From the NCBI RefSeq assembly GCF_900589395.1, contig NZ_UUIS01000029.1:1-64000 (forward strand): 64,000 bases of DNA, written 5' to 3'. Shown in pieces: positions 9,378 through 17,822 of the stretch; positions within the stretch are counted from its first letter, which is position 1, and each line of letters begins with the position of its first letter. The notes beneath the pieces are model-generated. The model worked only from the letters and a program-made list of their open reading frames with translations, had not been told where the DNA came from and made no database searches. A program made the position numbers and the translations under genes. Origin of the DNA: Pseudomonas viridiflava. Lineage in GTDB: Bacteria; Pseudomonadota; Gammaproteobacteria; Pseudomonadales; Pseudomonadaceae.

Positions 9378-9566
9378 CTACGACGCCCCGTCTTCTGGAA
9401 CCTGCACCGGGACGGCCTCGGCAGCGACCTTACGCTCGCCACGAACCGCGACCGCCAGGTTACGCGCAATCAGTTGCTCCCCCAGGACAGCACTGACTTT
9501 GAACTTTTCGCCCGGCTCGCGCGTGCCCGGCGCGCCCGAGATACGCGCAATCGCTTGAACTTCCAT
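9378..9566 (-). CDS. Small conserved-context phage protein, function unknown
   Basis: A 62-residue acidic-to-neutral protein (MEVQAIARISGAPGTREPGEKF...) between two connector/neck genes, with tight spacing on both sides (13 nt upstream, 3 nt downstream). No membrane segment or catalytic motif is visible. Small proteins with a predicted beta-barrel-like opening (AIARISGAPGTREPGEKF) are common at this point in Pseudomonas siphophages, but their role is not established. The compact packing makes it a likely real gene. Confidence 0.6.
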   Translation of the reverse strand: MEVQAIARISGAPGTREPGEKFKVSAVLGEQLIARNLAVAVRGERKVAAEAVPVQVPEDGAS

Positions 9567-9579
9567 CGTGTTACCTCGC

Positions 9580-9900
9580 TCAGGGATTGACCACGGTCGA
9601 ACACAACAACCGCAGCAATGAGTTTTTGTTGTCGATCAAGGCAGCCTCAATTCGGTAGGCAACACCGGCTCGCACCAGACGGCGCCCCGCCACAGCCTCG
9701 GGCGTGGGCCGGATGAGCAGCTCAGCGGTCACCTGCGCATCCATGCGCTCAGCCACCGCCACCAGGCGCCCCGAAGGCAGCGCCACCTCGGCCCACACCT
9801 TGCGAACCTCGGTCCAGGTTTCAACGGCGCCGCCTGAACCATTCGGCGTTCGCGTGGCTGCCATCAACGCGAAACGGTGTCGTGCTGAACCTGCGCGCAT
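9580..9900 (-). CDS. Phage head-tail adaptor (head closure protein)
   Basis: A 106-residue member of the phage head-tail joining family (SPP1 gp16/HK97 gp7-like). Typical features are the basic opening followed by RFALMAATRTPNGSGGAV, ETWTEVRKVWAEV, and a beta-barrel core with RPTPEAVAGRRLVRAGVAYRI. These proteins close the connector after DNA packaging and provide the tail-docking surface. It is 1 nt from the upstream gp6-like connector gene. ATG start at 9900. Confidence 0.82.
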   Translation of the reverse strand: MRAGSARHRFALMAATRTPNGSGGAVETWTEVRKVWAEVALPSGRLVAVAERMDAQVTAELLIRPTPEAVAGRRLVRAGVAYRIEAALIDNKNSLLRLLCSTVVNP

Positions 9901-9901
9901 G

Positions 9902-10453
9902 TCAGAACCTCGGGGGAACAGTGATTTCCGACAACAGCGAGTCGATCATCGCCGCCGGAAGTTGGGCCAGACTGACACCGCTGACCAGCGTTTCCCTGAA
10001 CTCATGCGCCGTGGCAGCACTCATCAGCAGCCAGGTGCGCGCCGCTGGATAGCACTCTAGGTCTACGCCTGCCGTGTAGCGAATGAGCAATTCCCCCTCA
10101 GGTCGGCCATCAGGGAAAAACAGAAAGCTCTCTCGGGTGTCGACACGCAGCCGGTGCACCACATCCAGCAGCTCAAGTGCGCCGTCAGGGTGAACGCGGC
10201 TTATCGAAACAATGGCCTTCGCCTGACCGACATCGAGGGCGTGCCCGGAGCGATAATGCTCGGGCCAACAGTCCTCATATTCAGCTGCACGAATACCGGC
10301 GCCGGTCAGCGCCTCGGCCTGCGCCGTGACACCTGGAATGATCACGCCGCTGATCAGTTCCTCCTGAACGTCCTCAGGCTCCAGCCGGCACTGATAAGCC
10401 ACCTCGGCCACGCTCAGCACCGGATCCCCGGTGTAGGCGATACGCCGGCCCAC
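9902..10453 (-). CDS. Head-tail connector protein (gp6/phiE125 gp8-like)
   Basis: A 183-residue protein with the alpha-helical adaptor fold signature: LSVAEVAYQCRLEPEDVQEEL, GVIIPGVTAQAEALTGAGI, then LLIRYTAGVDLECYPAARTWLLMSAATAHEFRETLVSG. This matches the head-tail connector family that docks under the portal. Translation starts at GTG (10453-10451), 2 nt after the previous stop, with the order capsid, accessory, connector, adaptor conserved. Confidence 0.83.
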   Translation of the reverse strand: MGRRIAYTGDPVLSVAEVAYQCRLEPEDVQEELISGVIIPGVTAQAEALTGAGIRAAEYEDCWPEHYRSGHALDVGQAKAIVSISRVHPDGALELLDVVHRLRVDTRESFLFFPDGRPEGELLIRYTAGVDLECYPAARTWLLMSAATAHEFRETLVSGVSLAQLPAAMIDSLLSEITVPPRF

Positions 10454-10455
10454 GG

Positions 10456-10815
10456 TCAGGGCTTCTCGTCGTCGAGATCGCCAGTACCACCGGCATCACC
10501 GGTACCGGCAGGATCTAAAGTCCCGCCTCCCCCGCCCAGATCAAGGCCACCCGGAGCGATGTCGGCCGGCCCTTCCGGGGTATCCACTGCGCCCGTGCCG
10601 GCGGCCACCGGCTTCTTGGCAGCCAGGGCTTTGTCAGCAGCCTTGCCCGGCTTGGGGCCTTTTGGCAGCGCAGCCGCAGCCGCGTCCACTGCATAGCGGG
10701 TGGCAACACCACCGCCGATCAACGAAGTGGCGGCATCCTCCGCAAAGCCCGCCACTTCACCCGGCGAATAGCCGCGCCAGGGCTTGGTGAACGTCACAAT
10801 CACTTTGTCGCTCAT
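10456..10815 (-). CDS. Phage capsid-adjacent protein with low-complexity C-terminus
   Basis: A 119-residue protein. The start ATG at 10815 is chosen because GAGGTACAGGTT precedes it and MSDKVIVTFTKPWRGYSPGEVAGFAE is a common opening of the protein encoded right after the major capsid gene in Pseudomonas siphophages. The N-terminal about 55 residues are folded-looking; the remainder is Ala/Pro/Gly/Asp-rich low complexity (AKKPVAAGTGAV..., LGGGGGTLDPAG) and probably disordered. Its function is unknown; a minor head or capsid-stabilising role is possible. Confidence 0.65.
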   Translation of the reverse strand: MSDKVIVTFTKPWRGYSPGEVAGFAEDAATSLIGGGVATRYAVDAAAAALPKGPKPGKAADKALAAKKPVAAGTGAVDTPEGPADIAPGGLDLGGGGGTLDPAGTGDAGGTGDLDDEKP

Positions 10816-10874
10816 AACCTGTACCTCAACCTTCGATTGTCGTTTCAACCCCGCCAGACGGCGGGGCCGGGGCA

Positions 10875-12188
10875 TTACATGCCAGCGCCCCAGGTGATCC
10901 CGGTACCGACCGCCACGGACTCGACGTGACGCGGGCCAAAGTCGTGCTTGCTGATCACCCGGATCAGGGTCTGGTCGCGCTGGAACGCGCTGACGGTGTT
11001 GCCGTTGGCATCCTTATAGGAAGCCTCGGTACTGATCGCGACGGCCAGGTTGGTGTCTTCGCCGATGTAGCAATCGGCAAAGTTGACGAAGTAGATCTCC
11101 GACTCGTTGCCGCCCGCGCCTAGGTTGACCGGGATCTGCGTAGTGAGCGCCACCTTGTAGCCCTTGAGCATCCCGGCATCGATCTCGGGGTAGGCTTTGT
11201 TGCCATTGCCATCACGCAGCGATTGCAACCAGCGGATGGTCCGGGGCGCCATGATCCAGCCGCACGCCGACAGATCGACGTTGGCCGCCTCCAGGCGCAG
11301 CATCATGCTGCCCAGATACAGATCAACGATGGCCAGGGTCGCACCGGCCGGTGCAGGCAGGACGTTGCCAACTGGTGCCCAGTAGCGCAGACCCTTGGGC
11401 AGCACGGCGCTACCGGCACTGCGAATGAAGTGCAGGTCTTCGGACAAGCCCATGCTCGTGGCCAGGTCACTGCTGACCTGCGCATCGATACGCGGGTTGA
11501 CGCCGGCCCAGGCCAACAGATCGTTGGAGATCGGCACAATGGCCGCCGCCTTCTTGGAAGACAGCTTGAGGTCACCGAACTGCATATCGGTGACGGTGAT
11601 GTCTTCCTCGGTACCGATGTAGGCAACCTGGGTATTGCCCAGAACACGCGGCATGGTGAGGTTGCCGTTGTTCAGCGGCAGACTGACCGCGCCCATCGCA
11701 CGCACCACCGACTTCGGACGAAGGGACTCGATCACACTGGTGCTGAAGTTCTCCGGCACCAGCACGCCACCAGCGCCCGGCGATACCGTCGACAACGCCA
11801 TGTGCACGTCAGCGCCATAACCGCCTGTCTTGGCCAGTTCAGCGGCCTGATGTTGATTGCCGCTGGCCTGGACCAGCAGGCGAACCATCTGAGCCATGGC
11901 CACGCCAGGCCTGGTGACTTCGTTGAATGGCCCGGAGATCGAGCCAGGCGGAGCGGTAGCGACCGGAGCGGTTTCGGAGACTGGCACAGCGGTGGCGGCG
12001 GCCAGACGCTCAGCCGACTCGGCCCGAGCGAGCTTCTCGTTGAGCGCCTTGAACTGCACTTCAAGCTCGCTGAACTGGGTCAGCTGCTCAACCGTCAGCG
12101 TACCGCCAGCGCTTTCCAGTTTGGCCAGCGTCTGAATCTTATCGTTGAGAGCGGCGCGTTCGCTGCGCAACTGGGTTACAAGGGACAT
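10875..12188 (-). CDS. Major capsid protein, HK97 fold
   Basis: A 437-residue HK97-type capsid protein. Residues 1-65 form a charged coiled coil (LRSERAALNDKIQTLAKLE...) that corresponds to the scaffolding delta domain. A Pro/Ala/Val linker (near 70-85) is followed by the capsid fold beginning near GPFNEVTRPG. The segments GAGGVLVPENFSTSVIESLRPKSVVRAMGA and GTEEDITVTDMQFGDLKLSSKKAAAIVPISNDLL are highly typical of the family. AGGAGG lies 6 nt before the ATG, which fits very high expression. The delta domain is probably cut by the S49 protease encoded upstream. Confidence 0.95.
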   Translation of the reverse strand: MSLVTQLRSERAALNDKIQTLAKLESAGGTLTVEQLTQFSELEVQFKALNEKLARAESAERLAAATAVPVSETAPVATAPPGSISGPFNEVTRPGVAMAQMVRLLVQASGNQHQAAELAKTGGYGADVHMALSTVSPGAGGVLVPENFSTSVIESLRPKSVVRAMGAVSLPLNNGNLTMPRVLGNTQVAYIGTEEDITVTDMQFGDLKLSSKKAAAIVPISNDLLAWAGVNPRIDAQVSSDLATSMGLSEDLHFIRSAGSAVLPKGLRYWAPVGNVLPAPAGATLAIVDLYLGSMMLRLEAANVDLSACGWIMAPRTIRWLQSLRDGNGNKAYPEIDAGMLKGYKVALTTQIPVNLGAGGNESEIYFVNFADCYIGEDTNLAVAISTEASYKDANGNTVSAFQRDQTLIRVISKHDFGPRHVESVAVGTGITWGAGM

Positions 12189-12204
12189 AGTGCCTCCTGG
12201 GCAT

Positions 12205-12226
12205 AAAAAAACCCGCCGAAGCGGGT
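12205..12226 (-). terminator. Strong UUCG-loop terminator between prohead protease and capsid genes
   Basis: On the minus strand ACCCGC-TTCG-GCGGGT (12226-12211) forms a perfect 6-bp stem closed by a C(UUCG)G tetraloop and is followed by T7. This is a textbook intrinsic terminator, yet it lies inside the morphogenesis operon, upstream of the capsid gene. Confidence 0.8.
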
Positions 12227-12249
12227 GGTTTGCACTGCCGCGAACGCGG

Positions 12250-13200
12250 TCAGAGGGTTGCTTGAATGTTCATGGCCGAAGCCCGCAGGCCGACCCGGCC
12301 GGACTGACGCTGCGTACGCGCCTGAATCACGGCCCGCGCTAGATCATCAACGGCCGCTTGCGGGCTCAGCAGGCGATCAGCAAGGCCCGCCGTAATGCCG
12401 GCTTGCCCGCGATACAGGCCAGCCTCGGTAGCACGCACCGCTTCGATACTGAGCCCGCGATAATCGGATATAGCCCCAGCGAATAGCACATAACTTTCCT
12501 GCACCAGTTCGCTCAGGACCTTCATCGACTGCTCGGTCAGCGGCTCGTTGGGGGAAAGGTCGTTCTTGTGAGCCCCGGCGTAAACGGTTGTCACCTTCAC
12601 GCCCTGAGCCTCTTGCTGCTTGGAGCGATCCATGTGACTGGCGATGACACCAATCGAACCGACCCCACTGGTCATGCTCACGACCACCTCACTGCACGCC
12701 GCCGCAATCAGGTAGCCGCCGCTGTACGCCATGAAGTTGACGATTGCGGCAATCGGCTTGATCAAGGACATGGCCCGGATATCGGCAGCCAGCTCGAACG
12801 CGCCGACGGCCGAGCCGCCGGGGGTGTCGATGTCCAGCACGATGCGCTCGACCAGCGGGTCAGCGATGGCCTGCCGCAGTTGCTGCCGAAGGCCCTCATA
12901 GCTGGTCATCGTCTCGCAGGCATTGATATGGCTGCCGCGACTGACCAGGAAGCCATGCACAGCGATGACCTGCACACCGGTGGCCACCAGTTGCGCCCGG
13001 CGCCGATCTTCCTCTTGCTCGGCCAAGGCTTGGGCGTCATCGTCGTCGAAGCCCAAGTTCGCCACCGTGCCGGGCGCCAGGTTGATAATGTTGAGGTTCA
13101 TTGCCTGGTTGGCCCAACGCACGCCCAGGTCGAGCATGTCAGGGGAAACCAGCAACGGCTGATTGAACAACAGGCCTGAAGCCCGCAGGTAATGCTTCAT
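12250..13200 (-). CDS. S49-family (SppA-like) prohead protease
   Basis: A 316-residue serine protease of the S49 type used as capsid maturation protease and minor head protein (lambda C-like). The nucleophile Ser160 lies in FMAYSGGYLIAAAC and the general base Lys212 in AGAHKNDLSPNEP. The DTPGGSAVGAFELA oxyanion-region motif (near 125-138) is present. Its ATG overlaps the portal stop (ATGA). It should cleave the N-terminal delta domain of the major capsid protein encoded next. No separate scaffold gene is visible, so the capsid delta domain probably acts as the scaffold. Confidence 0.93.
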   Translation of the reverse strand: MKHYLRASGLLFNQPLLVSPDMLDLGVRWANQAMNLNIINLAPGTVANLGFDDDDAQALAEQEEDRRRAQLVATGVQVIAVHGFLVSRGSHINACETMTSYEGLRQQLRQAIADPLVERIVLDIDTPGGSAVGAFELAADIRAMSLIKPIAAIVNFMAYSGGYLIAAACSEVVVSMTSGVGSIGVIASHMDRSKQQEAQGVKVTTVYAGAHKNDLSPNEPLTEQSMKVLSELVQESYVLFAGAISDYRGLSIEAVRATEAGLYRGQAGITAGLADRLLSPQAAVDDLARAVIQARTQRQSGRVGLRASAMNIQATL

Positions 13201-14471
13201 TGGGCAAGCATCCTCTCGATCTCGCGCTGTTGCAGCTCCAGCTGCGCACGCACCATCGGGTTGTTGGGGTCAGGCGCCGTCTTGCCGGTACCGACCATGT
13301 TCAGGGGTTGCAGGTAAACATCACCGCCCTCCACCGGGGGCATGTTCTCCAGGCGGCGAATGTCGTTGACCGACAGCCAGCCCCACTGCCGGCCAATGGC
13401 GTAGGCGTCATAGCGGGACTTCTGATCGCCCCGCATCAGGCCGGCCACATTGAACTCAATGAAGTACTCGCGGCGATCCGCGCGCAGCAGGAAGTCACGC
13501 ATCATTGCCTGCTCGTGCCGCTTCACCCACGGCAGCAGGCCAAACACCACGAACTGGATCAGCAGTTGCTCGATGGTGTTGTAGTTGGCCTTGTCCAGGT
13601 CGTTGACCATCGGCAGCGGGATCTTGTAGATCCGTGCGCAGTCCACGCCGGAGAGCTTGAGCATGCTGATGATTTCGGCATCGACGTTGGTCATCGACAC
13701 CGGCCGGAAGGTCATGCCTTCCTGCAACATGGCCACTTTCTTGGCGTTGTCCATACCGCCGAACTTGTTGCCCCACTGATCAAGGATCCGGTCAATAGAC
13801 CCCTGATCCTTGATCGCCATCGACTCGCGCGGCCGCTCGATCACGCCCGATACGGCGGCACCGTTGGCAAACGACTTGCCGGAGTACTGTCGCACCGCCT
13901 GCGCCAGGCCCACGGCCTCGGCGTGCAGCATGATTGGCGACAGCCCCTCATAGCTGTTCAGCGAGTGCCAGCGCACATGGTGGATCTGGCGCATGGCCAA
14001 GCGATCCGGCAACGTGCCGACCTGGTAATACGGCATCAGGTCCGTGCCCTTGAGCACGATTACCTTGTCGTTATCCAGAGGCCAGAGCGCCGCCACGTTA
14101 CCGTCAGGCCGCCGCTCGATGAAGCTGTAGGCGTTGCCCCGCAGCCCGAGCGCCATCTGGCCACCCTCACGAAACTCGTAAGGGGTCTGACGTGCGTTCG
14201 GCTGCCAGCGCAGCACGTCATACAGCGGATGATTAATGGCGGCATCGCGCTGACCATTGCCCGACCGCCTGTACAACTCCAACGGCAGCTGGGCCACGCT
14301 CTCGGCCAGCAACGTCACACAGTTCTGAATAATCGGCACCGCCAGGGCGCTATCAGGTGTGACCTGTACGCCGGTGCTGCTCTTGCCGGACCCGATCAAC
14401 CCCCGCCAGAAAGTGCCGACCGGACTGGAGACTACGCCGCTCGACGTGCCCCGTTGTTTGCTAAGGAACAT
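13197..14471 (-). CDS. Portal protein, HK97 family
   Basis: A 424-residue portal protein. It carries the family signatures VTPDSALAVPIIQNCVTLLAESVAQLPLELYRR, HPLYDVLRWQPNARQTPYEFRE, GNAYSFIERRPDG, and HHVRWHSLNSYEGLSPI, then the clip/crown region YNTIEQLLIQFVVFGLLPWVKRHEQ. The dodecameric portal sits at one capsid vertex, docks the terminase and later the connector. It overlaps the protease gene by 4 nt. The length is normal for HK97-type portals, and ATG 14471 follows the small membrane-protein gene by 2 nt. Confidence 0.94.
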   Translation of the reverse strand: MFLSKQRGTSSGVVSSPVGTFWRGLIGSGKSSTGVQVTPDSALAVPIIQNCVTLLAESVAQLPLELYRRSGNGQRDAAINHPLYDVLRWQPNARQTPYEFREGGQMALGLRGNAYSFIERRPDGNVAALWPLDNDKVIVLKGTDLMPYYQVGTLPDRLAMRQIHHVRWHSLNSYEGLSPIMLHAEAVGLAQAVRQYSGKSFANGAAVSGVIERPRESMAIKDQGSIDRILDQWGNKFGGMDNAKKVAMLQEGMTFRPVSMTNVDAEIISMLKLSGVDCARIYKIPLPMVNDLDKANYNTIEQLLIQFVVFGLLPWVKRHEQAMMRDFLLRADRREYFIEFNVAGLMRGDQKSRYDAYAIGRQWGWLSVNDIRRLENMPPVEGGDVYLQPLNMVGTGKTAPDPNNPMVRAQLELQQREIERMLAQ

Positions 14472-14473
14472 GG

Positions 14474-14665
14474 TCAGCCTCCATCCGGGTCAGGTTTTGC
14501 CGGGACAACGCCTGCCGCTGCCTTGTCGGCCAACCAGGACCAGGCCATCAGCATCACGCCGGCCACGATGAGCGCGACCGGCACGCTGATGAGCGCCACA
14601 CCGGCGACCAGCAGGCCGAAGCCGAACAGGCCGGCGACCCAGGCCAGGACTTCAAGAATTCGCAT
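14474..14665 (-). CDS. Small phage membrane protein
   Basis: A 63-residue protein with two hydrophobic segments (LEVLAWVAGLFGFGLLVAGVA and VPVALIVAGVMLMAWSWLA) and a short charged tail ending in KPDPDGG. The start at 14665 (MRILEVLAW) is preceded by GGGTGGG and overlaps the upstream gene by 14 nt; the in-frame ATG at 14677 is an alternative. Small two-helix proteins of unknown role are frequent between terminase and portal genes. A holin-like activity is possible but nothing in the sequence proves it. Confidence 0.6.
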   Translation of the reverse strand: MRILEVLAWVAGLFGFGLLVAGVALISVPVALIVAGVMLMAWSWLADKAAAGVVPAKPDPDGG

Positions 14666-15356
14666 GTACCCACCCATTTACAATTGAAGGACGGGGCTTG
14701 GGCTCCCCAGCACCACTGAGGTGGATCGCCATCAATGTGGCAACTGCCCCACCGATGTGGCCCCTGACCTCCCCTTTCCAAAGGCTGCACGGCTTACCGT
14801 CAAGGTAAACGGGCTTGGCGTTATCGAAGCACAGGGTTAACACCGGGTTGTCTGCACAGCGCAGATCGGTCCCCACGGACAAACGACCTAGCGCTTCCAG
14901 GGCCGGCCCCATCACCTTGCTGCCCACAGAGCAGCCAGCAAACTCGGGCAAGGAAGTGCCTACCACGTCGAGATACGGCTGAAGGTCATGGATCCTCCAT
15001 CGGTCAAATGCGATGCCGCTGATGAGCGCACCTGGACACGCAGCGCAGAGTGCCGCGATTTGCTGCAACACAAATGGCCTGAAGGCCGTGCCCTCGGGGC
15101 AACTGACGACATGCTTTCCGAGAAGCGCCTCAAACCAGAATGCGTCGTTGCCCGCCAGTCGGCCGCGCAGTTCAACCTCTGGCATCCAGAAGTGTGAGAA
15201 CAACCGCCAGCACGGATCGTCAGGAATGGGCGCGAACAGCACCACGAACGACGCCAGGCCAGCAGAGTTGAGGTCGAGTGCGCCGTACCCGATGCGGGCT
15301 GCCATAGGTATCGCCGAAAAGTCCGGGCCGACAGCGGTTGAGGATGTCTGATTCAT
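14652..15356 (-). CDS. Stand-alone paralogue of the terminase nuclease domain, catalytic Asp missing
   Basis: A 234-residue protein starting at ATG 15356, which overlaps the terL stop by 4 nt (ATGA). It aligns along its length with the C-terminal nuclease domain of the neighbouring large terminase: GYGALDLNSAG vs VAGLDLASTTD, PCWRLFSHFWMPEVEL vs PHWRLLTYFWIPDNDL, IAFDRWRIHDL vs IAYDRWRIEDL, ADNPVLTLCFDNA vs DDNPVMTWCASNA, and GHIGGAVATLMA vs GRIDGIVAALMA. Asp28 and Asp118 match TerL Asp379 and Asp467, but TerL Asp581 is replaced by Gly202. No ATPase domain is present. It looks like a duplicated, probably inactive or altered RNase H-fold domain; the function is unknown. Confidence 0.8.
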   Translation of the reverse strand: MNQTSSTAVGPDFSAIPMAARIGYGALDLNSAGLASFVVLFAPIPDDPCWRLFSHFWMPEVELRGRLAGNDAFWFEALLGKHVVSCPEGTAFRPFVLQQIAALCAACPGALISGIAFDRWRIHDLQPYLDVVGTSLPEFAGCSVGSKVMGPALEALGRLSVGTDLRCADNPVLTLCFDNAKPVYLDGKPCSLWKGEVRGHIGGAVATLMAIHLSGAGEPKPRPSIVNGWVHANS

Positions 15357-17188
15357 ATGCCTACACCTTCGTCGTAAATTGATTTGCCACCGACCACACG
15401 GCCGGTACCACTGAGTCCGGTCGCCATGAGGGCCGCGACAATGCCGTCGATGCGGCCGGTGGCTTTGGCCTTGTCGGCCTTGCGATTGCCCGCCGGGTCG
15501 CTGACGATCACCGCGTTGCTTGCGCACCAGGTCATGACCGGGTTGTCGTCATGGCGAAGGGTCTCGATCTCAATAACCTCGACAACCTCGCTGATGACCT
15601 CGAAGTCTTCAGGCCCAAGATCGATCACGTCGCCCTGTTCAGCAGCAGGTTCCATCCCCAGCAAGCGGCGCTCGAATTCGTCCACAGCCGGCCCCATCTC
15701 CTTGAACCCTTGCCCAAAGGGCACCATCTCGGGCAGCGCGATGTCGTGCTCGATCATCAGTTGCAGAAGGTCTTCGATCCGCCAACGGTCGTAGGCGATT
15801 TTGATCACGTCGAAGTACGCACAGATCGTCTGCAAACGGCGCAGCACGAACAGCTTGCTGATCGCCCGACCCGGCGTGGTCTCCAGATGCTTGTCCTTGA
15901 TCCACAAGGAATACGGCACCTTGTCGCGCTTCTCGCGCTCGGCCAGGTCGTTATCTGGAATCCAGAAGTAGGTGAGTAACCGCCAGTGCGGATCCCAAGG
16001 GACCGGGTAGAACAGCAGCACCAGAGCTGTCAGGTCGGTTGTGCTGGCAAGGTCGAGGCCCGCCACGCACGGCCGGTCGCGCAGCATCCGCATCGGTACC
16101 CGCTCAGCGGCCTGGCTCCAGACTTCCCAACTGATCCACGGCGACTCTGCCTGGGTCCATTCGCAGAAGTTGAGCCGGCGCACAACAGACTCTTGAGCCG
16201 GCAGCCCCCGCGCGGCGCGCACTTGCTCGCGCAAGTAGTTGCGGCCGGGGATACCGTCGCTCAGCCCCTCGGCAATGAAGTCCAGACTGGGGTTGACCTT
16301 GGGCCAACAGCTTTCATCCTTGAACGGATCGTCGCCTTCATCCAGCGAGCAGATGAACGCGAAGAAGCTGTCGTCCTCTTCCTGGCCTTCACAGATCCGC
16401 ACGCCGAGATCGTGGTACTGACCGCAGACCGTCTTCTTGTCCGACCCGCTGTTCGTGATCATCACCACCAAGGCCTTGCGGCGGTTCTTGGTGCCGGCCC
16501 GCATCATGTTCACAACCGTGGCGGTCTTGTGCTCGTGGATCTCATCGAGCAACCCGACATGGGGACGGGGGCCGGACTGGCCTTCGTCCGCACTGATGGG
16601 ACGGAAAAAGCTGTTGGTGTTCGGGTAGAACAGGTTCCAGACCTTCTCGTCACGGCCCGACTGCACGACCCTGGCCACCAGCGCGGGCGACATGTTGACC
16701 ATGGAGACGGCATCGCGGAACAGGATCATGGCCTGGTCGCGCTTCGTTGCCGCAGCGTAGACCTCGGCCCGCTGTTCACCGTCCGACACAAGCCCGTACA
16801 GGCCAATGCCCGCCACCAGCGGCGACTTGCCCGAGCCCTTGCCTGTCTCAACATAGGCAAGACGAAAGCGCCGCCGCCCCTCATTGGTCATCCAGCCGAA
16901 CAAGCTACCGACGACAAAGGCCTGCCAGGGCGCCAACAGAAACGGCATGCCCTCATAGTCGCCGCCGTTGAGGCACAGCACGTCTTCGAAAAAACCCAGC
17001 GCCCTGTCGCATGCTTCCTGGTCCCAGACCAGCCCGCGCTCGGGGCCGTGCTCGCGGTCGCGCAGGTGTCGACGGCAGGCGTTTCGCACATCGGGGCCGA
17101 CGATGATTTCGCCCGCCAGCGCAGCATGGGCAAAGGCCGTTACACGGTCATCAACTGAAGTATCGGGTGGCGGCGTCTCGTTCGTCAT
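15353..17188 (-). CDS. terL: Terminase large subunit (packaging ATPase/nuclease)
   Basis: A 611-residue Terminase_1 (HK97-type) protein. The N-terminal ATPase has Walker A TGKGSGKS (115-122) and Walker B LLDE (213-216). The C-terminal RNase H-like nuclease has Asp379 (GLDLAS), Asp467 (YDRWRIED) and Asp581 (GRIDGIVAALMA). An acidic insert near 515-545 (DVIDLGPEDFEVISEVVEVIEIE) lies inside the nuclease domain and is absent from the neighbouring paralogue. The protein cuts concatemers and pumps DNA through the portal. With an adjacent HNH gene and P27-type small subunit, cos-type packaging is likely. It overlaps terS by 38 nt. Confidence 0.95.
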   Translation of the reverse strand: MTNETPPPDTSVDDRVTAFAHAALAGEIIVGPDVRNACRRHLRDREHGPERGLVWDQEACDRALGFFEDVLCLNGGDYEGMPFLLAPWQAFVVGSLFGWMTNEGRRRFRLAYVETGKGSGKSPLVAGIGLYGLVSDGEQRAEVYAAATKRDQAMILFRDAVSMVNMSPALVARVVQSGRDEKVWNLFYPNTNSFFRPISADEGQSGPRPHVGLLDEIHEHKTATVVNMMRAGTKNRRKALVVMITNSGSDKKTVCGQYHDLGVRICEGQEEDDSFFAFICSLDEGDDPFKDESCWPKVNPSLDFIAEGLSDGIPGRNYLREQVRAARGLPAQESVVRRLNFCEWTQAESPWISWEVWSQAAERVPMRMLRDRPCVAGLDLASTTDLTALVLLFYPVPWDPHWRLLTYFWIPDNDLAEREKRDKVPYSLWIKDKHLETTPGRAISKLFVLRRLQTICAYFDVIKIAYDRWRIEDLLQLMIEHDIALPEMVPFGQGFKEMGPAVDEFERRLLGMEPAAEQGDVIDLGPEDFEVISEVVEVIEIETLRHDDNPVMTWCASNAVIVSDPAGNRKADKAKATGRIDGIVAALMATGLSGTGRVVGGKSIYDEGVGI

Positions 17189-17684
17189 TGGTGAATAGCT
17201 CGCCTTGCGGCTGCATGGCCGTCTTCATGTTGCGACGTGCCATCGGTGAGAAACCGAAGGCAGCACCCGCTGCGTTCGCCCGCTTCTCTGCATCGTTGGC
17301 CAGTTGCCGAAGGACGTGCATTTGCTGCGCGCCGGTTTTGAATGTCTGAATGTCGCCGGCCAGCTCATCGTCCGAGGCCCGATTGCGAGCCGCGATCAAG
17401 CGCTGGTACTTGAGCCAGTCGCCGTAGGCCTGGCAGTAGGTCGCCAGCGCCAGCAGGTCAAGACGCGATACCAAACCAAGGGCCATCAGGTCCGGCATCA
17501 AGCGTTCCCACTCAGCCACGGCATCGTCACTGAGGACATCGGGCATCGGCGGAGCAGCCACCGGCACGGCCGGTTGCTTGACCTCATCGATCAGCTCGTT
17601 GAAGTTCTTTTTGCTGCGGTTCCCTTGTAGGATATGGATCGCAGCTGGCTTGGACGGACGCCCGGAATTCCCATTTCCCGCCAT
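17151..17684 (-). CDS. terS: Terminase small subunit, P27 family
   Basis: A 177-residue protein with the P27-family opening GRPSKPAAIHILQGNRSKKNFNE, followed by the helical core DAVAEWERLMPDLMALGLVSRLDLLALATYCQAYGDWLKYQRLI and a C-terminal GFSPMARRNMK segment. It recognises the packaging start on phage DNA and loads the large subunit. ATG 17684. The 138 bp between it and the HNH gene contain C-rich and A-rich runs and may hold the cos region, but no cos sequence can be assigned by eye. Confidence 0.92.
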   Translation of the reverse strand: MAGNGNSGRPSKPAAIHILQGNRSKKNFNELIDEVKQPAVPVAAPPMPDVLSDDAVAEWERLMPDLMALGLVSRLDLLALATYCQAYGDWLKYQRLIAARNRASDDELAGDIQTFKTGAQQMHVLRQLANDAEKRANAAGAAFGFSPMARRNMKTAMQPQGELFTNDERDAATRYFS

Positions 17685-17822
17685 TTTTAACCCCCATTTG
17701 CTGATACCCCCCCCTCCCCATATTTCCCGACTTTGCGAGAAGAGATCGGGAGGCGGTCTAGTACCAGACGAGTAAGAAATTTTTTGGCCCCCCTCCCCGC
17801 CCGCAAAAAAAATTGCACTTTT

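Noticed and set aside
13200-14687. A 495-codon plus-strand open frame opposite the portal gene
   Set aside because: It is the antisense shadow of a clear portal gene in GC-rich DNA, has His/Arg/Gln-rich composition and no ribosome-binding site.
17685-17822. A cos site in the C-rich and A-rich spacer between the HNH and terS genes
   Set aside because: Location and HNH context suggest it, but no cohesive-end sequence can be identified without related phage ends.
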